Below are positions 34,412 through 48,797 of a stretch of 64,000 nucleotides of DNA, piece after piece. The notes under the pieces were generated by a model that did not search any database, was not told the DNA's origin, and was given only the letters and a program-made list of their open reading frames with translations. Both the position numbers and the translations under genes were made by a program. Origin of the DNA: Rutidosis leptorrhynchoides. Lineage: Eukaryota > Streptophyta > Magnoliopsida > Asterales > Asteraceae. The DNA is taken from assembly GCF_046630445.1 (NCBI RefSeq), contig NC_092335.1, positions 2,974,001 to 3,038,000 of the forward strand. The letters are read 5' to 3'. Position 1 is the stretch's first letter. Each line of letters opens with the position of its first letter.

Positions 34412-37400
34412 AAATCTGAAATGTCCCGTTCATAATGATTATAAATGTTTCATATTAATTGATTTCGTTGCGATGTTTTGACCTCTATATGAGACGTTTT
34501 TCAAAGGCTGCATTCGATTTTTAAAACAAACCATAACCTTTATTTTGTCGATAAAGGTTTAAAATATTATGAAGATTATCAAATAATGATAATCTAAAAT
34601 ATAACGTTTTTACACGACCATTATATAATGGTTTACAATAATATTACACAACAATATAAGTCTTCGAATGCAGTTTTTAAACAATATTATACAAGCATGC
34701 AGACTCCAATCCTGTCTTTATTTAGCATGCAATAGCGGAAGCTCTTAATAATCACCTGAGAATAAACATGCTTTAAACGTCAACAAAAATATTGGTGAGT
34801 TATAGGTTTAATCTTTATCTTAAATCATGATAATAATAGGCCACAAGATTTCAATTATAACCGCACACGTAACCCATGTACAAAATAATACGCGTAACCC
34901 GCGAATTAAAAATCATTCATATGGAGAACACCTGGTAACCGACATTAACAAAAATGCATCTAGAATATCCCCATAATTCCGGGACTCTCATCGGACATGA
35001 TAAAATCGAAGTACTAAAGCATCCGTAACCCGGATGGGGTTTGTTAGGCCCAATAGATCTATCTTTAGGATTCGCGTCAATTAGGGTTTCTGTTCCCTAA
35101 TTCTTAGATTACCAGACTAAAAAGGGTGATATTAGGTTTAATAATCCAACCATAGAATGTAGTTTCAAATACTTGTGCCTATTTTGTAAAACATTTATAA
35201 AACTGCATGTATTCTCATCCTAAAAATATTTTATAGCAAAAATGGGACTATAACTCACTTTCACAGATTATACTTTCGTCGGAAAATAATACTTGGCCAC
35301 TGGTCAATTCACGAACCTATAAATATATACATATATATCAAAATATGATCGAAATATATTCACAACATTTTTATTACGTTTTAATGATTTAAGTTTGTTA
35401 AGTTAGCAGTCCATTGTTAGTAATCTACAACTAATTGTCCACAGTTAATAGTACAGAAATAAATCAATATATTTTATCTCGAATCAATCCACGACCCAGT
35501 GTATACAAGTCTCAGGCTAGATCACAACTCAAAGTATATATATTTTTGGAATCAACTTCAACCCTGTATAGCGAACTCTAGCATTACAGCATATATAGTG
35601 TCTATGGTTGTTCCAAATAATATATATAGATGACGTCGATATGATATGTCAAAACATTGTATACGTGTCTATGGTCTATCAAGGTTACATAATATGTTAT
35701 AGTACATGTATAATACAATATAAGTTAGTTAAGTTATGGTTAGAATAGATTTGTTACAGATTTCACGTAGCTACAACAAGCAAAAATATCCAATTTTGTT
35801 TTACCCGTAACTTCTTCGTTTTAAATCCGTTTTGAGTTATTCACGTTGCCATGGTTTCATAATGAACTAAAATTTATGAAACTAAACAGAAAAAGTATAA
35901 GTTTATAGTCGGAAATACAGGTTACAAGTCAATTTTGTAAGAGATAGTCATTTCAGTCGAAAGAACGACGTCTTGATGACCATTTTGAAAAACATACTTC
36001 CACTTTGAGTTTAACTGAAAGGACCCGTTCATATACATTATAAACGATTCACAATAGTTGATTACATCGCGAGGTATTTGACCTCTATATGATACATTTT
36101 ACAAACATTGCATTCGTTTTTAAAAGACAAACTTTCTTTACATCGAAAATTAACAGGCATGCATACCATTTCATAATATCCACTATCCAATTATAAATTG
36201 ACTTAATAGTAATCTTTGATGAACTCAATGACTCGAATGCAACGTTCTTCAAAATATGTCATGAAAGACTCCAAGTAATCTCTTTAAAACAAGCAAAAGC
36301 ACAGCGGAAGATTTCTTTTATACCTGAGAATAAACATGATTTAAAGTGTCAACCAAAAGGTTAGTGAGTTCATTATTTTATCATAATCATTCATATCCAT
36401 CATTTTAATAGACCACAAGAATTTCATTTCCAGTTCTCATAAATATACGTCCCATGCATAGAGACAAAAATCATTCATATGGTGAACACCTGGTAACCGA
36501 GATTAACAAGATGCATATAAGAATATCTCCTATCATTCCTAAAAATCCTTCAGACATGATAAAAACGAATTAGAAGTACTAAAGCATCCGGTACTTTGGA
36601 TGGGGTTCGTTAGGCCCAATAGATCTATCTTTAGGATTCGCGTTAATTAGTAGATCGGTTTACTTATTCTTAGGTTACCAAGCAAAAGGGGCATATTCGG
36701 CTTCGATCATTCACAGATATAATGTAGTTTCAATTACTTGTGTCTATTTCGTAAAACATTTATAAAAATTGTGCATGTATTCTCAGCCCAAAAATATAAA
36801 GGGTAAAAAGTCAAATGAAACTCACCATACTGTATTTCGTAGTAAAAATACATATAACGTCATTGAACAAGTGCAAAGTTGGCATCGGATTCACAAACCT
36901 AAATATATATTTATATGTTGGTCAATATCTGTCTAACAATTTGAGTCAGGTCATAGTGTATCACAATCCTAATGCTCGAGACTAATATGCAAAAGTCAAC
37001 AAAAGTTAATTTGACTCAATAATGATTTCCAAAATTTATACATGATTATTATATAGTTTAAATATCGTCGTTTTTATATTTTTTTAAATATTTTTAAAAG
37101 ATTTATTAGAGTAAATAATATAATTCATTTATTAATAAATAAAATTTTATATAAAAATATACTTTTATATATCTTAAGTAATAAAATTTATAAAATTCAT
37201 TTAATATCATAAAAATATTATGATAGATTTTATTAAGGTAATTATATTATTTGTATTACATATTTATTTAATAAAATAACATTGATAATAATAATAATAA
37301 TATTAATAAGTAAAAGTTGTATTATTTTGTAATAATAATTATTATTATTCTCCTAATAAAGATATCAATATTTATATTTACAAAAAAAATGATATTATGA

Positions 37401-37902
37401 TTAAATGATAATTCTAATTATGATAACTTTAATATTTATACTTTTTAATATTAAATTTAAAATAATAATTCTATTTAAAATGATAATAATAATGATATTT
37501 TATAATAACAATGACATTTTTATTAAAATGATATTTTTTTATTAAAATGATAGTTTTAATACTAACGATACTTTTAATAATAATAGTAATGATAAAAATA
37601 ATAAGAACGATAATTTTATCTAAATCAATATCTTACAATATTTTAATTTCATCATGATACTCATACTCATTATTTCCTAATCGATTCGTTTAATAGCTTT
37701 TAATCGTCTTTTATATCGCGTTCATGTTACTGATAGTAATCATAATAATATAGGTGTTACTAATATTAGTTTCTAATTATAATAATACTAATGATAATAA
37801 ATATTATGATAATATTAATGATAATACTAATTATAACTTTAACGATAATAACGATAGTAATAATAATAAAAATAACAATTTTTAATGTTAATACTTTTTA
37901 TT

Positions 37903-38016
<114 letters not shown>

Positions 38017-38699
38017 TAGATAAAAACTAGAACGACGATAATAACGACTATAATAATAATCATTATTAATAATAATACAAAAATTCAATTGACTATAACT
38101 TCTAATCCGTTCATCGAAACCATTCAATATCTAAATGAAAAGTTCTTAATTTTTCATTAGCTTTCCAACGACATGCATATCTTATACCTTATCTCAATCG
38201 CATAGGTAAATTATTCAAGATTCAACATAACCTATCTAAGGGTAATATCAAAAGTACAAGCATGCATAATCCTATATACTCGAGCATTAGTCAGGGATAC
38301 ACTATTAGTATGTAAAAATTTATTTACGAGTACTCACGTATCAATATTGAGGTTCAATATTGCAGGAAAGGTACGTAGACGCAACGAAGATGATAAACAC
38401 TAAATTGATCTTACGAGCATACCCTTGAACACTACCCATAACCTCCATAGCTATAACCCATAATTTCCTTAGCTCTATCCCGCTCATAAAACCCGTTTTG
38501 AAATAACGCTCATAAACTCGCTCATAACCTCGTCGTAGTATTTTATGTATAATATTACTCACGCTCATTAAAAATACACTTACTAATACCATTACTAAAT
38601 ATTAATATTAATAATAATAATATTAATATATATATTTATTTGTGCAGAGTGTGTGATGAAATAAAAAAAAATGAATTACACAAACAGACATCGAGCGAA

Positions 38700-38706
38700 A
38701 TTTATA
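38700..38706 (-). promoter_or_regulatory. Candidate TATA box of family B copy 2 LTR
   Basis: TATAAAT on the minus strand (in GTTGTATAAATTTCGC), 22 bp downstream of the nearer palindrome at 38729-38742, matching the arrangement in the Athila LTR. Confidence 0.5.
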
Positions 38707-38728
38707 CAACTTCTGCCACCTACCACCC

Positions 38729-38778
38729 CATGCGATCGCATGAGAGTTGTGAGGAAGACTCATGCGATCGCATGAGTC
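38729..38778. promoter_or_regulatory. Paired ATGCGATCGCAT palindromes, 32-bp pitch (family B LTR)
   Basis: CATGCGATCGCATG lies at 38729-38742, and a 22-bp palindrome at 38757-38778 whose inner 20 bases are ACTCATGCGATCGCATGAGT. Centres are 32 bp apart, the same as in the unrelated Athila copies, although the sequence between differs. Confidence 0.85.
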
Positions 38779-39193
38779 ATGTTACTAGCTCATAAATTGT
38801 TTAACAAATCTCTGCCGACACCTTTTACTTAATATAATTATGTATATATATTATTTAATATATAATATATTTAATCTTTAGAATTAATTAAATATTATAT
38901 TATATTCTCGTTTAAGGTAAAAATGTAATTTTTACTCAAATGACTCGTACATTGTCACTCGACTCATGTGCCACTTTCGGTTTTTCGAGCGCACTTTCGT
39001 ACGTTTAGAAAACTAGTCTTTTACGTTACGCGACATGTACCCTTACTAATAATTTGACTTACTCATCAATAAATTAATTTATAAAAAATGTAACTTATAA
39101 AATTGAGCGTTGTGGTCATTTGCTTCTATATTTCAGTGACTCGTTGTTTATCAAAATATATTATTTTAAATCAGGACGTTTTATGACTAAGTT

Positions 39194-39259
<66 letters not shown>

Positions 39260-40149
39260 GAATTGTAAATTTATACATAATATGTATGTTTGAAATATTT
39301 ACCTAATGATATAATATTTAGTCTTTCAAAACTAAATATATTTCAAAGTTCGTTTTAAAATCGTTTAGAAAAATATTATAACTTGTAACGTTTTCCTTTG
39401 AAAACTTAATTAGATACCATTCATTTATGCACTAACATTTTTAAATATCAATCGTATCACTAAGTGAGTGTTACTATCGTGTACTTAACTACTTTTGAAA
39501 AAAAACATATATATTTGATGAACACATTTTAAATACAAGTTGCAAGTTTTCTATATATTTAACAATCGATATTCCAGCTTACGTTTATTTAATCAAATTC
39601 ATTTTAAATAATCAATGTTCTATTATATCGAAAAGCGTTTTCGTTCATTTGAAAATAGATCAATTGAGTATTATGAAATTCAATCTTCCACTAACCTTTG
39701 TCTAGTTCTCGTTAATTGACACTTTGTTCTTATTTGTAAAATCACTTTACCCTTTTTTCGAATATGGTTAAAAAGGAAAAGTTTCCTAAATCAAAGTGGA
39801 CCTCCTAATAGGGACTCGTAATCATAATTCAATGTATCTGATAATTCAATCATTTGATATTACCTTTTAATTCCGTCGATAATTATTTTAAATATATTTT
39901 AAAACAACAACGTTCATGTAAAGTATTATACGTCTAATACTTGTTAACGTTTTCAAGTTATAATATATACATATATAATCATATCCGTTCCTATAATGGT
40001 TCGTGAATCTTTGGAATTTGGTCAAGGTTAAATGAATGTATGAACACAGTTTAAAATTCTTAAGATTCAACTTACAAACTTTGCTTATCGTGTCGGGAAT
40101 ATATAAAGATTAAAGTTTAAATTTGGTCAGAAATTTCCGGGTTGTCACA

Positions 40150-42540
40150 GTACCTACCCGTTAAATAAATTTCGTCCCGAAATTTGATTGGGATGGTCAT
40201 GGCTGACAGTAAGTATGTTTTCATGACGCATATAAGCTGAAGATTAGGTTTTTATCATCATTGAGTAATATGGATAAAATCATTTGATTTTGTGAAGAGT
40301 ACGAGTGAAGCTATTACCAAAAGAGTGAAATGAGTAGGTATAGATTCGTCATATCTTTTGACGTAGATATGATTGATTTCCAAGTTCAAGAGATTTGAAG
40401 AAAATCTTCGTAATAGGATTTGATTCTTCGATAATCAAGGGAATTATGATCTGCTTTAAATGTGATCATCTGTTTTGATTTTTTTGTCGAATATTTTACT
40501 ATAAATCCACCTCCTTCATTTCTTTTTAACTCACACCTTCCATTATTTCTAACTCATACTTTAAAGCATTCATCAATATGCTCCATCCAATTCTGCTTCT
40601 TGATATATTCCTAACCTTCATATCGGTCATTCTTCTTTTTCATCTACCACCGGAAGAATCTATTTACTTCTACTATACACTTGGTTTTATAGTGTTTTTA
40701 GTTCTCCTGTGTCTTTATATTGCTATATGTATTGATATATACGGTTTAAAATTTCTGGGTGGTTGTTGGGTTTTATATCTTTTCTTATATTTCGATGTCC
40801 CTGCTTCTATCTCCCATAATCATTGTCATCTCCAGTTAATGCTTTCTTTTATTTGCTGCGATTTATACCCCAATTTTTGTTTCAGAACTTTGTCCTTTCC
40901 TTTCTTCTTCTTGCGAGTAAGTACCACTTATAATGGTCCATAATTTGCAGATATAAATTTCGGAATGAACATTGTTAATGTTCTAAGAATAAAATGGTAA
41001 TGGCACAATCTTGTTTTGTCAAATTACCAGAATATCCTGGAAAAAACCGAATAATCAAGAAAATATTTTCTTGATATTTTAGAGGTTAAATAGAATACAA
41101 AAGTCGTGTAACATGACACATGATGACGTTATGATCTGTGAATCATCACGTCCCATTTAGAAACTCAGCATGAATTACTGTAATATAATCACGTTGATCA
41201 AGTGTCATTATATTATACTAATTCATGTTTCAGCTCCCAACACTACTTCAAAAATATTCCTATTTTAAACTCGAATGTTTCAGAATTTAGAAACTAAAAT
41301 AGTTTCTTTTATGATGTAATACAGATAGCGCGAAGAGGTAAATGATTTCAGATAAGAATAATTATGAAAATATCTTCAGAAATATGGAGGATATTTATAA
41401 TGAAAGAAATGATGATATTTTAGGATTTCTAATATCAGAGGATGATGAACAATATTGTCCGCAGGGGTTTATGATCAGGAGCAAGATATTTGTTAATGAC
41501 TTCAGCAGATACTGAATCATTTAGATTCTTTGAATGTAGGTTTCGTCCTTGTGATTTGTCTACAGCCTCTTTCATACTTTGCTCAATCCATTTTCCAGTT
41601 CCAAAACTTCTCTTTTTCTGCGCTTTGCCAGCACACTATTCATTATCATCAAACTTTTTACTGTTAAGGTCGTTTTATAGTTTTTGCTGCTTCATCAACA
41701 TTTCGAGAATTATTCCGCAGTTTAGGGTGTTTTTCAGAAACTTCACATTCGAAGTATGTAAGCCTTGGAGATAGACGTTATATGTATAACTGTTGGTGTC
41801 AACATGCTGCGAGATTTCAAAATACTGATTGCTAATTCCCAATGATTTGTATGGAAATTCTCGTTACAAGAGGCAGATGAGTAAATGATGGGGTTTTGAT
41901 AAATATAATGACTTTTTGGAAAATCTCAGATCATTACGGTTGCTGATAAGTTTACTGCTAATGTGGCGAGATATGAAAGGTTCTCCGGTAACAATGGCGA
42001 AAGGGCAACATATATATCAAGATTATGATAAGGCTACTCCGAATGAAAAATCGAAGTTGCCTTGCTGGAGTTGTGATAGAATTTGCTACTTTGAAAAGGA
42101 ATTGTAAACTTATTTTTACTAATAAATGCCAAAGGATCTGACACAAATATGTGTTAAATTATGACTTTGGTTTCGAGAGCTTTTTAAGTACATAACTGTG
42201 GGTACAATGTGGTTGAATCATCATCTCGATTGCTCATTATTTGAAGTGTCTTCAGAAATTTTCGAAGGGTTTGAACACAGATTGTAATCGTTAATATACA
42301 TTCGATGTTCTAACACAGTTTTGAAGTCAAAGTATATCTTTGAAAGATGTAGGAATCTAAAAGTGATGGTACCGGTTATATCTCGAATTGAATTCTGAGG
42401 TTTCAAAATCACAATATGTAATTGGGTTTGAATGAGTATGGTTGTTTTGATTTCTATAAAGGAATGTATATTATTGTGAAAGTATGAAGCATAGTTGATA
42501 ATTTACTTAATCTGATTCGAAGAATGTAACATATTAATTG

Positions 42541-42628
<88 letters not shown>

Positions 42629-43163
42629 GAGTATTACCTACCCGTTAAAAAATTTCACAACTAATATTTTTGTACATAAAAATTTTATTACAGTCTTTAT
42701 GAAAATATATATGTATATATTATCCTCAGATGTAACATAGATTTTAATGAGTTAATACTAAATTAAACTCATTCGATTTATGGTTGGAACTAGAATTGAA
42801 TAATCCCTTGAAGGCTTTAGAGATTACATAAGTATTTCTTCAATAATATTAGAATTATGAATCAATACTTCGTTATTTGTTGAGATGTGATGTTGGTTTT
42901 CGTTATATTCTTGTGAACTTCCCAAAGTACGAATGATGTTATCTGAAAAGTTTCAGGTACATCGATGATGAAAGTGTAAAATCAAATATATATATTTGAT
43001 TTATTATGAATTGGAATTTGTTGAATTGAGACAGAGATTGTAGTTAACGATGGTTAAGTTGCGGGCGAAGGACGTACATTATTGCATATTTGTAATATGA
43101 ATTAACCGAGTAGTTAAGATTCACACACAATAGCTTAGCACGGAAAGACTTATTTTTTTATTT

Positions 43164-43257
<94 letters not shown>

Positions 43258-43774
43258 CATATAATTTCTTCAGAGGGAATGAGTTATTTCTTCATAACTC
43301 GTTGATACAATATACGCGTTATTGATTCGTAATGATGTCCACAGTGATTCTTGAACTGACGGAGTTTGTGATGTTATAGGTGTTGTTGATTCTGATGTTG
43401 ACTGTACTGACGATGCTGGTGACGCTGACGGTACTGTTGATGCTGTTGGTAAAACAAGTTTAGCTTGTTAATCACACACCATTTTTGTCAGGGTTTCTAC
43501 TCTTCCTTCTATCATTTTGGTTTGCTTAATTGATTTATGGTTAGGGCTAGATTAGATAATCTCTAAGACTTTAGAGATTACATAATCGCCGCATAATGTT
43601 TCTCCAATGAAGTTATGAATTAATACTTCGTCAGTTATTGTTGTTGGTACTCCTTGGTATCTATGGTGCGTATGATGTTGATGCTCGTGGGACAGATTGT
43701 GAAGTTGAGGTTTACGACGCGGTTGTGGTTGGAGGTGGTAATGGTACTATTGGCGTTGATGATGGTGGTACTGG
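40150..43774 (-). mobile_element. Family B copy 2, internal non-coding region
   Basis: The left edge gives GTACCTACCCGTT, the uninterrupted version of the polypurine tract that Athila split in copy 1. It contains two (TA)n arrays (42543-42627 and 43168-43250). Open frames such as 40578-40943 have no recognisable domain and lack an equivalent in copy 1. I see no gene. Confidence 0.75.
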
Positions 43775-44206
43775 TTATGCTGCTGGTGCTACTGCTGGTG
43801 TTTGTAATATCTGCACCATATTCTCCAAAGCCACTACCCGAGCGCGAAGCTCGTTGACTTCTTCTATTACACTGGGGTGATTGTCGGTTCGGACGAGCGG
43901 ATAAATAAAATCTAAAATTTGATGTAATATATAATCGTGACGAGATACTCTGGAAATGAGAGAGAAAATGGTGTTTCGAGCAGGTTCGCCGATAAGTGCT
44001 TCAGGTTCTTCGTCAAGAGGGCAATGTGGTGGATGGAAAGGATCGCCTTCTTGTCTCCAATGATTGAGGAGGCTACGAACCCATCCCCAATTAATCCAGA
44101 ATAGGTGATGACTGATTGGTTGATCCATTCCGGTCACACTGCTTTCGGAGCTTGAGTGAGATTCCATTTCGGAATCCGAGTGACTTGAACTGATGACAAA
44201 TTCCAT
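43775..44206 (-). CDS. Family B conserved ORF (Gag-like position), shortened
   Basis: 143 codons. A Ser-rich N-terminus (SSSHSDSEMESHSSSESS) is followed by a Trp-containing segment, a region shared with 1774-2301 (GDPF, EPEAL, RNTIFSLISRVS, DNHPSVIEEVNE) and a short heptad-like stretch (about residues 113-135, ELRARVVALENMVQIL) that could be a coiled coil. After the TAA at 43777-43775 the same frame continues with Pro/Ser/Thr-rich codons and more stops, aligning with the C-terminal part of copy 1, so the ancestral ORF was about 175-185 residues. Keeping one frame in two diverged copies suggests past selection. Function is unknown. Confidence 0.6.
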   Translation of the reverse strand: MEFVISSSHSDSEMESHSSSESSVTGMDQPISHHLFWINWGWVRSLLNHWRQEGDPFHPPHCPLDEEPEALIGEPARNTIFSLISRVSRHDYILHQILDFIYPLVRTDNHPSVIEEVNELRARVVALENMVQILQTPAVAPAA

Positions 44207-44624
44207 TTCGTAGGATTGGATAAAGGATTTTTTGATATAAAATGATTTTCCGGCTATCGGGTGATATTCTATTTACATAGGATATCTATATATATAGATC
44301 AAAAGATTTCGTAGATTACGGAGGAATTTGCGGGATATGTCAGGCAAAATTTAAAGTAACTGATACGATAAGATATGATTTAGCAGATACGCTAAGATAT
44401 GAATTTTGTCTATACACTACTCATGCAATTAATGTAGCAAGATGTGTCTAGACTAATAATGATAAGCAGGTAATTTCCTAAGGATGATAAGCAGATGATT
44501 TCCGACTAGAAATGATAAGCAAAACTTTTGATATGCAGACACGGTCGAAGTCCAGACTCACTAATGCATCCTAACGACTTATCAGTTAGACACACTAATG
44601 CAGACCTGGTTCACTAAGACCACC

Positions 44625-44636
44625 GCTCTGATACCA
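44625..44636 (-). other. Primer binding site (initiator Met tRNA), family B copy 2
   Basis: TGGTATCAGAGC on the minus strand, three bases inside the LTR edge. The neighbouring internal sequence (GGTGGTCTTAGTGAACCAGG) matches that of copy 1 at 1330-1350. Confidence 0.92.
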
Positions 44637-44639
44637 ACC

Positions 44640-45462
44640 GAAAGGACCCGTTCATATACATTATAAATGATTCACAATAGTTGATTACATCGCGAGGTAT
44701 TTGACCTCTATATGATACATTTTACAAACATTGCATTCGTTTTTAAAAGTCAAACTTTCTTTACATCGAAAATTGATAGGCATGCATACCATTTTATAAT
44801 ATCCACTATCTATAAATTGACTTAATAGTAATCTTTGATGAACTCAATGACTCGAATGCAACGTTCTTCGAAATATGCCATGAAAGACTCCAAGTAATCT
44901 CTTTAAAACAAGCAAAAGCACAGCGGAAGATTTCTTTTATACCTGAGAATAAACATGCTTTAAAGTGTTAACCAAAAGGTTGGTGAGTTCATTAGTTTAT
45001 CATAATCATTCATTTCTATCATTTTAATAGACCACAAGAATTTCATTTCCAGTTCTCATAAATATACGTTCCATGCATAGAGACAAAAATCATTCATATG
45101 GTGAACACCTGGTAACCGACATTAACAAGATGCATATAAGAATATCCCGTATCATTCCGAGAAATTCTTCGGACATGATAAAAACGAATTAGAAGTACTA
45201 AAGCATCCGGTACTTTGGATGGGGTTTGTTAGGCCCAATAGATCTATCTTTAGGATTCGCGTCAATTAGTAGATTGGTTTACTAATTCTTAGGTTACCAA
45301 GCAAAAGGGACATATTCGGCTTCGATCATTCACCCATATAATGTAGTTTCAATTACTTGTGTCTATTTCGTAAAACATTTATAAAAATTGCGCATGTATT
45401 CTCAGCCCAAAAAATATAAAGGGTAAAAAGGTAAATGAAACTCACCATATTTGTATTTTTAC
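44640..45462 (-). mobile_element. Family B copy 2, truncated 5' LTR
   Basis: Matches 36017-36850, i.e. only the last fifth of the LTR. It breaks at the axis of a foldback near 45462. Confidence 0.88.
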
Positions 45463-45605
45463 TACGAAATACAGTATGGTGAGTTTCATTTGCCTTTTTA
45501 CCCTTTATATTTTTGGGCTAAGAATACATGCGCATTTTTTATAAATGTTTTACGAAATAGACACAAGTAATTGAAACTACATTATATGGGTGAATGATCG
45601 AAGCC
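45319..45605. repeat. Foldback of LTR sequence, arms about 140 bp
   Basis: The sequence from 45319 to about 45459 returns inverted from about 45465 to 45605 with few mismatches; the loop is only a few bases (TTACTACG at the axis). The outer edge of the right arm coincides with the restart of the family D LTR. Confidence 0.9.
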
Positions 45606-45818
45606 TCGATTTCACTACGACGGCGTATGTCCGGTTTTACGGTGTTCTTCGTGTTTCCAAGTTTTAAATCATTAAGTTAGTATATCATATAGATATAGAA
45701 CATGTGTTTAGTTGATTTTAAAAGTCAAGTTAGAAGGATTAACTTTGTTTGCGAACAAGTTTAGAATTAACTAAACTATGTTCTAGTGATTACAAGTTTA
45801 GATCTTCGAATAAGATAG

Positions 45819-45931
<113 letters not shown>

Positions 45932-46751
45932 TCGAATGATGTTATGAACATCATTACTACCTCAAATTTAGTAGGTAAACCTACTGGAAGTGATAAGAAA
46001 TGATCTAGCTTCAAAGGATCTTGGATGGCTTGAAAGTTCTTGAAGTAGAATCATGACACGAAAACAAGTTCAAGTAAGATTTTTACTCGAATTAAGATAG
46101 TTTATAGTTATAGAAATTGAATCAAAGTTTGAATATGAGTATTACCTTGATTTAGAAAGATAACCTACTGTAAATAACAAAGGTTTCTTGAAGTGTTCTT
46201 GAATGATTCTTTTTATGGTGATCTAAGCTTTGATTATGAGATCAAAACTTGCTGAAAATGATGAGAGTTAGAAGAGGTGGAAGTGTTTGTGTTTAGAGAG
46301 TAATATGATGTAGTAATCTAGCATAAAATGGATGTATATATCCATGCTAATCCCACATTTTTTTTTTAGTTAGTCAACAAAGGCTTTTCAAGTTTTGTTA
46401 TTTAGCTTAATCATTCATGGTAAATGACAAAGGTTAATCCCTACATGTTTCTATAATGGATGATGAGTCATTTAGGGTTGCTAAGATCAGATTATTGAGT
46501 GTATGTATCAATAGTAAGTACACCTAGAAGCTGTGTATTATACGAGTATGAATACGGGTGCATACGAGTAGAATTGTTGATGAAAATAAATGAGAACGTA
46601 ATTGTAAGTATTTTTGTTAAGTAGAAGTACTTTGATATGTGTATTGAATTCTTTCAAAAGTGTATGAATACATATTAAAACACTACATGTATATACATTT
46701 TAACTGAGTCGTTAAGTCATCGTTAGTTGTTACATGTAAGTGTTGTTTTGA

Positions 46752-46840
46752 AACCAGCCAGGGGCTCTGCCCCTTGGACCCCGCCAGGGGTTGCCACCCC
46801 TTGGACCCCGCTATCGGGGGCGCTGCCCCCGAACCCCCGT
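46752..46840. repeat. GC-rich self-complementary insert in the family D LTR
   Basis: Successive short palindromic phrases: GGGGCTCTGCCCC, AGGGGTTGCCACCCCT and GGGGGCGCTGCCCCCG, linked by TTGGACCCCG. GC content is far above the surroundings. Each phrase can fold into a small hairpin. Confidence 0.8.
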
Positions 46841-47314
46841 CATAATCAAGATAAGTTCAAACAAGTATGCACTCCACACTTTCCCATACTTGTTCGATAT
46901 TTATCAAGGTTATTTTGGTTAACAAATTAATCCCATTACACTTAAATCATATTGGTGACACAAATCACCAACAATGAATATATCTTAATACGATATATAT
47001 ACATTAAAATGTCGTTACAACGATAATCGTTACATATATGTCTCGTTTCGAAATTCTTAAGTTAGTAATCTTGTTTTTACATATGTAGTTCATTGTTAAC
47101 ACACTTAATGATATATATAATTATCATTTTATCATGTTAAATATAGTGTAACAATATCTTAATATGATACATATGTATTTAGTAAGACGTTGCTATAACG
47201 ATAATCGTTATATATATCGTTTCGAGTTTCATAATTCAATAGTCTCATTTTATGTATATAACTCATTGTTAATATACCTAGTGAAGATACTTACTTTTCA
47301 TAATATCATGTTAG

Positions 47315-47384
<70 letters not shown>

Positions 47385-47580
47385 TCATATAGTTTTTACA
47401 AGTTTTAACGTTCGTGAATCGCCGGTCAACTTGGGTGGTCAATTGTCTATATAAAGCTCATTTCAAATAATCAAGTCTTAACAAGTTTGATTGCTTAACA
47501 TGTTGAAAATATTTAATCATGTAAATATCAATTTCATTTAATATATATAAACATGGAAAAGTTCGGGTCACTACAAAATC

Positions 47581-47703
47581 GTCTTGCGTCATATGTACTG
47601 AAATTATTCGAGAGACACAGTCCAAGTCTGGTATCCTATAATTGATATGACGTTTTTCTTTTCATTAAGATCCAAATTGTATTTTGTACTATAAAGTACG
47701 TAG

Positions 47704-47769
<66 letters not shown>

Positions 47770-47809
47770 ATTGAGTTCTAGAATCATAAGTATGGTGTAT
47801 TAAATATGA
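47581..47809. other. Spacer with (TA)n (47706-47765)
   Basis: Unique sequence right of the solo LTR; nothing else recognised. Confidence 0.5.
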
Positions 47810-47879
47810 TTAATTTAATAAAATTTACTCATGTAATTTAATAGACGGGTAAAAAAGGTTAAAAATTATTATGATAAAA

Positions 47880-47919
<40 letters not shown>

Positions 47920-48088
47920 TAAACACGTTATAAATAAATTTTAAGTAATTGATTATCAATAAATATATAAACCTTTCATCTTCTAAGTAACGTAAGTTAT
48001 TTTTTTTAGTCTATAAATATGTTCACTCTATTCCATTTTTCCATATCAATCATACAAAAGAGCACACCATGTTAATAATGATGTATTC

Positions 48089-48159
<71 letters not shown>

Positions 48160-48614
48160 AAACATAATATATGTTTGTTTGTTTTTGTAGGTATCGAAGA
48201 AACATCAATTTCAAAATATTGTAAACTGCGGACAAGACAAGAAGAAACGTGGTTGACTCTATGTTGGATCAATTCGTCCGAAGATCTCTTTTTAATGTTA
48301 CTATTATGATTATTATATTGTATAAAATTTACCCATTTAATTTAATAGACGGGTAAAAAAGGTTAAAAATTATTATGGTAAAAAAGTAAAAAAAATATAT
48401 TAAATAAAAACATCATAAATAAATTTTAAGTAATTAATGATCAATAAATATATAAACCTTTCATCTTCTAAGTAACGTAAGTTATTTTTTAGCCTATAAA
48501 TATGTTCTCTCTATTCTATTTTTCCATATCAATCATACACAATAGCACACTATATTACTAATGTTGTATTCTCGATTTTTTTTAATTGAAAGAAGAAAAT
48601 ATGATATATATCCG

Positions 48615-48696
<82 letters not shown>

Positions 48697-48797
48697 AAAC
48701 ATAATATATGTTTGTTTATTTTTATAGGTATCGAATAAATACAAATTTCAAAATATTGTAAACTGCGGACAAGGCAAGAAGAAACGTGGTTGACTCT
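47810..48797 (+). repeat. Tandem duplication of a segment of about 450-490 bp
   Basis: Unit 1 (about 47810-48262) and unit 2 (about 48307-48797) are colinear: TTTAATAGACGGGTAAAAAA, AACCTTTCATCTTCTAAGTA, a CTATAAATATG TATA-like box (48011 and 48494), a (TA)n array of different length, then AATTTCAAAATATTGTAAAC and AAGAAGAAACGTGGTTGACT. One frame in the last block stays open in both copies and ends at the same TGA after KKKRG. It could be the duplicated end of a small gene with (TA)n in its intron; evidence for that is weak. Confidence 0.75.

Noticed and set aside
40578-40943. 121-codon plus-strand frame with hydrophobic stretches
   Set aside because: Inside the family B copy 2 internal region, opposite to its sense, with no equivalent in copy 1 and no known domain.
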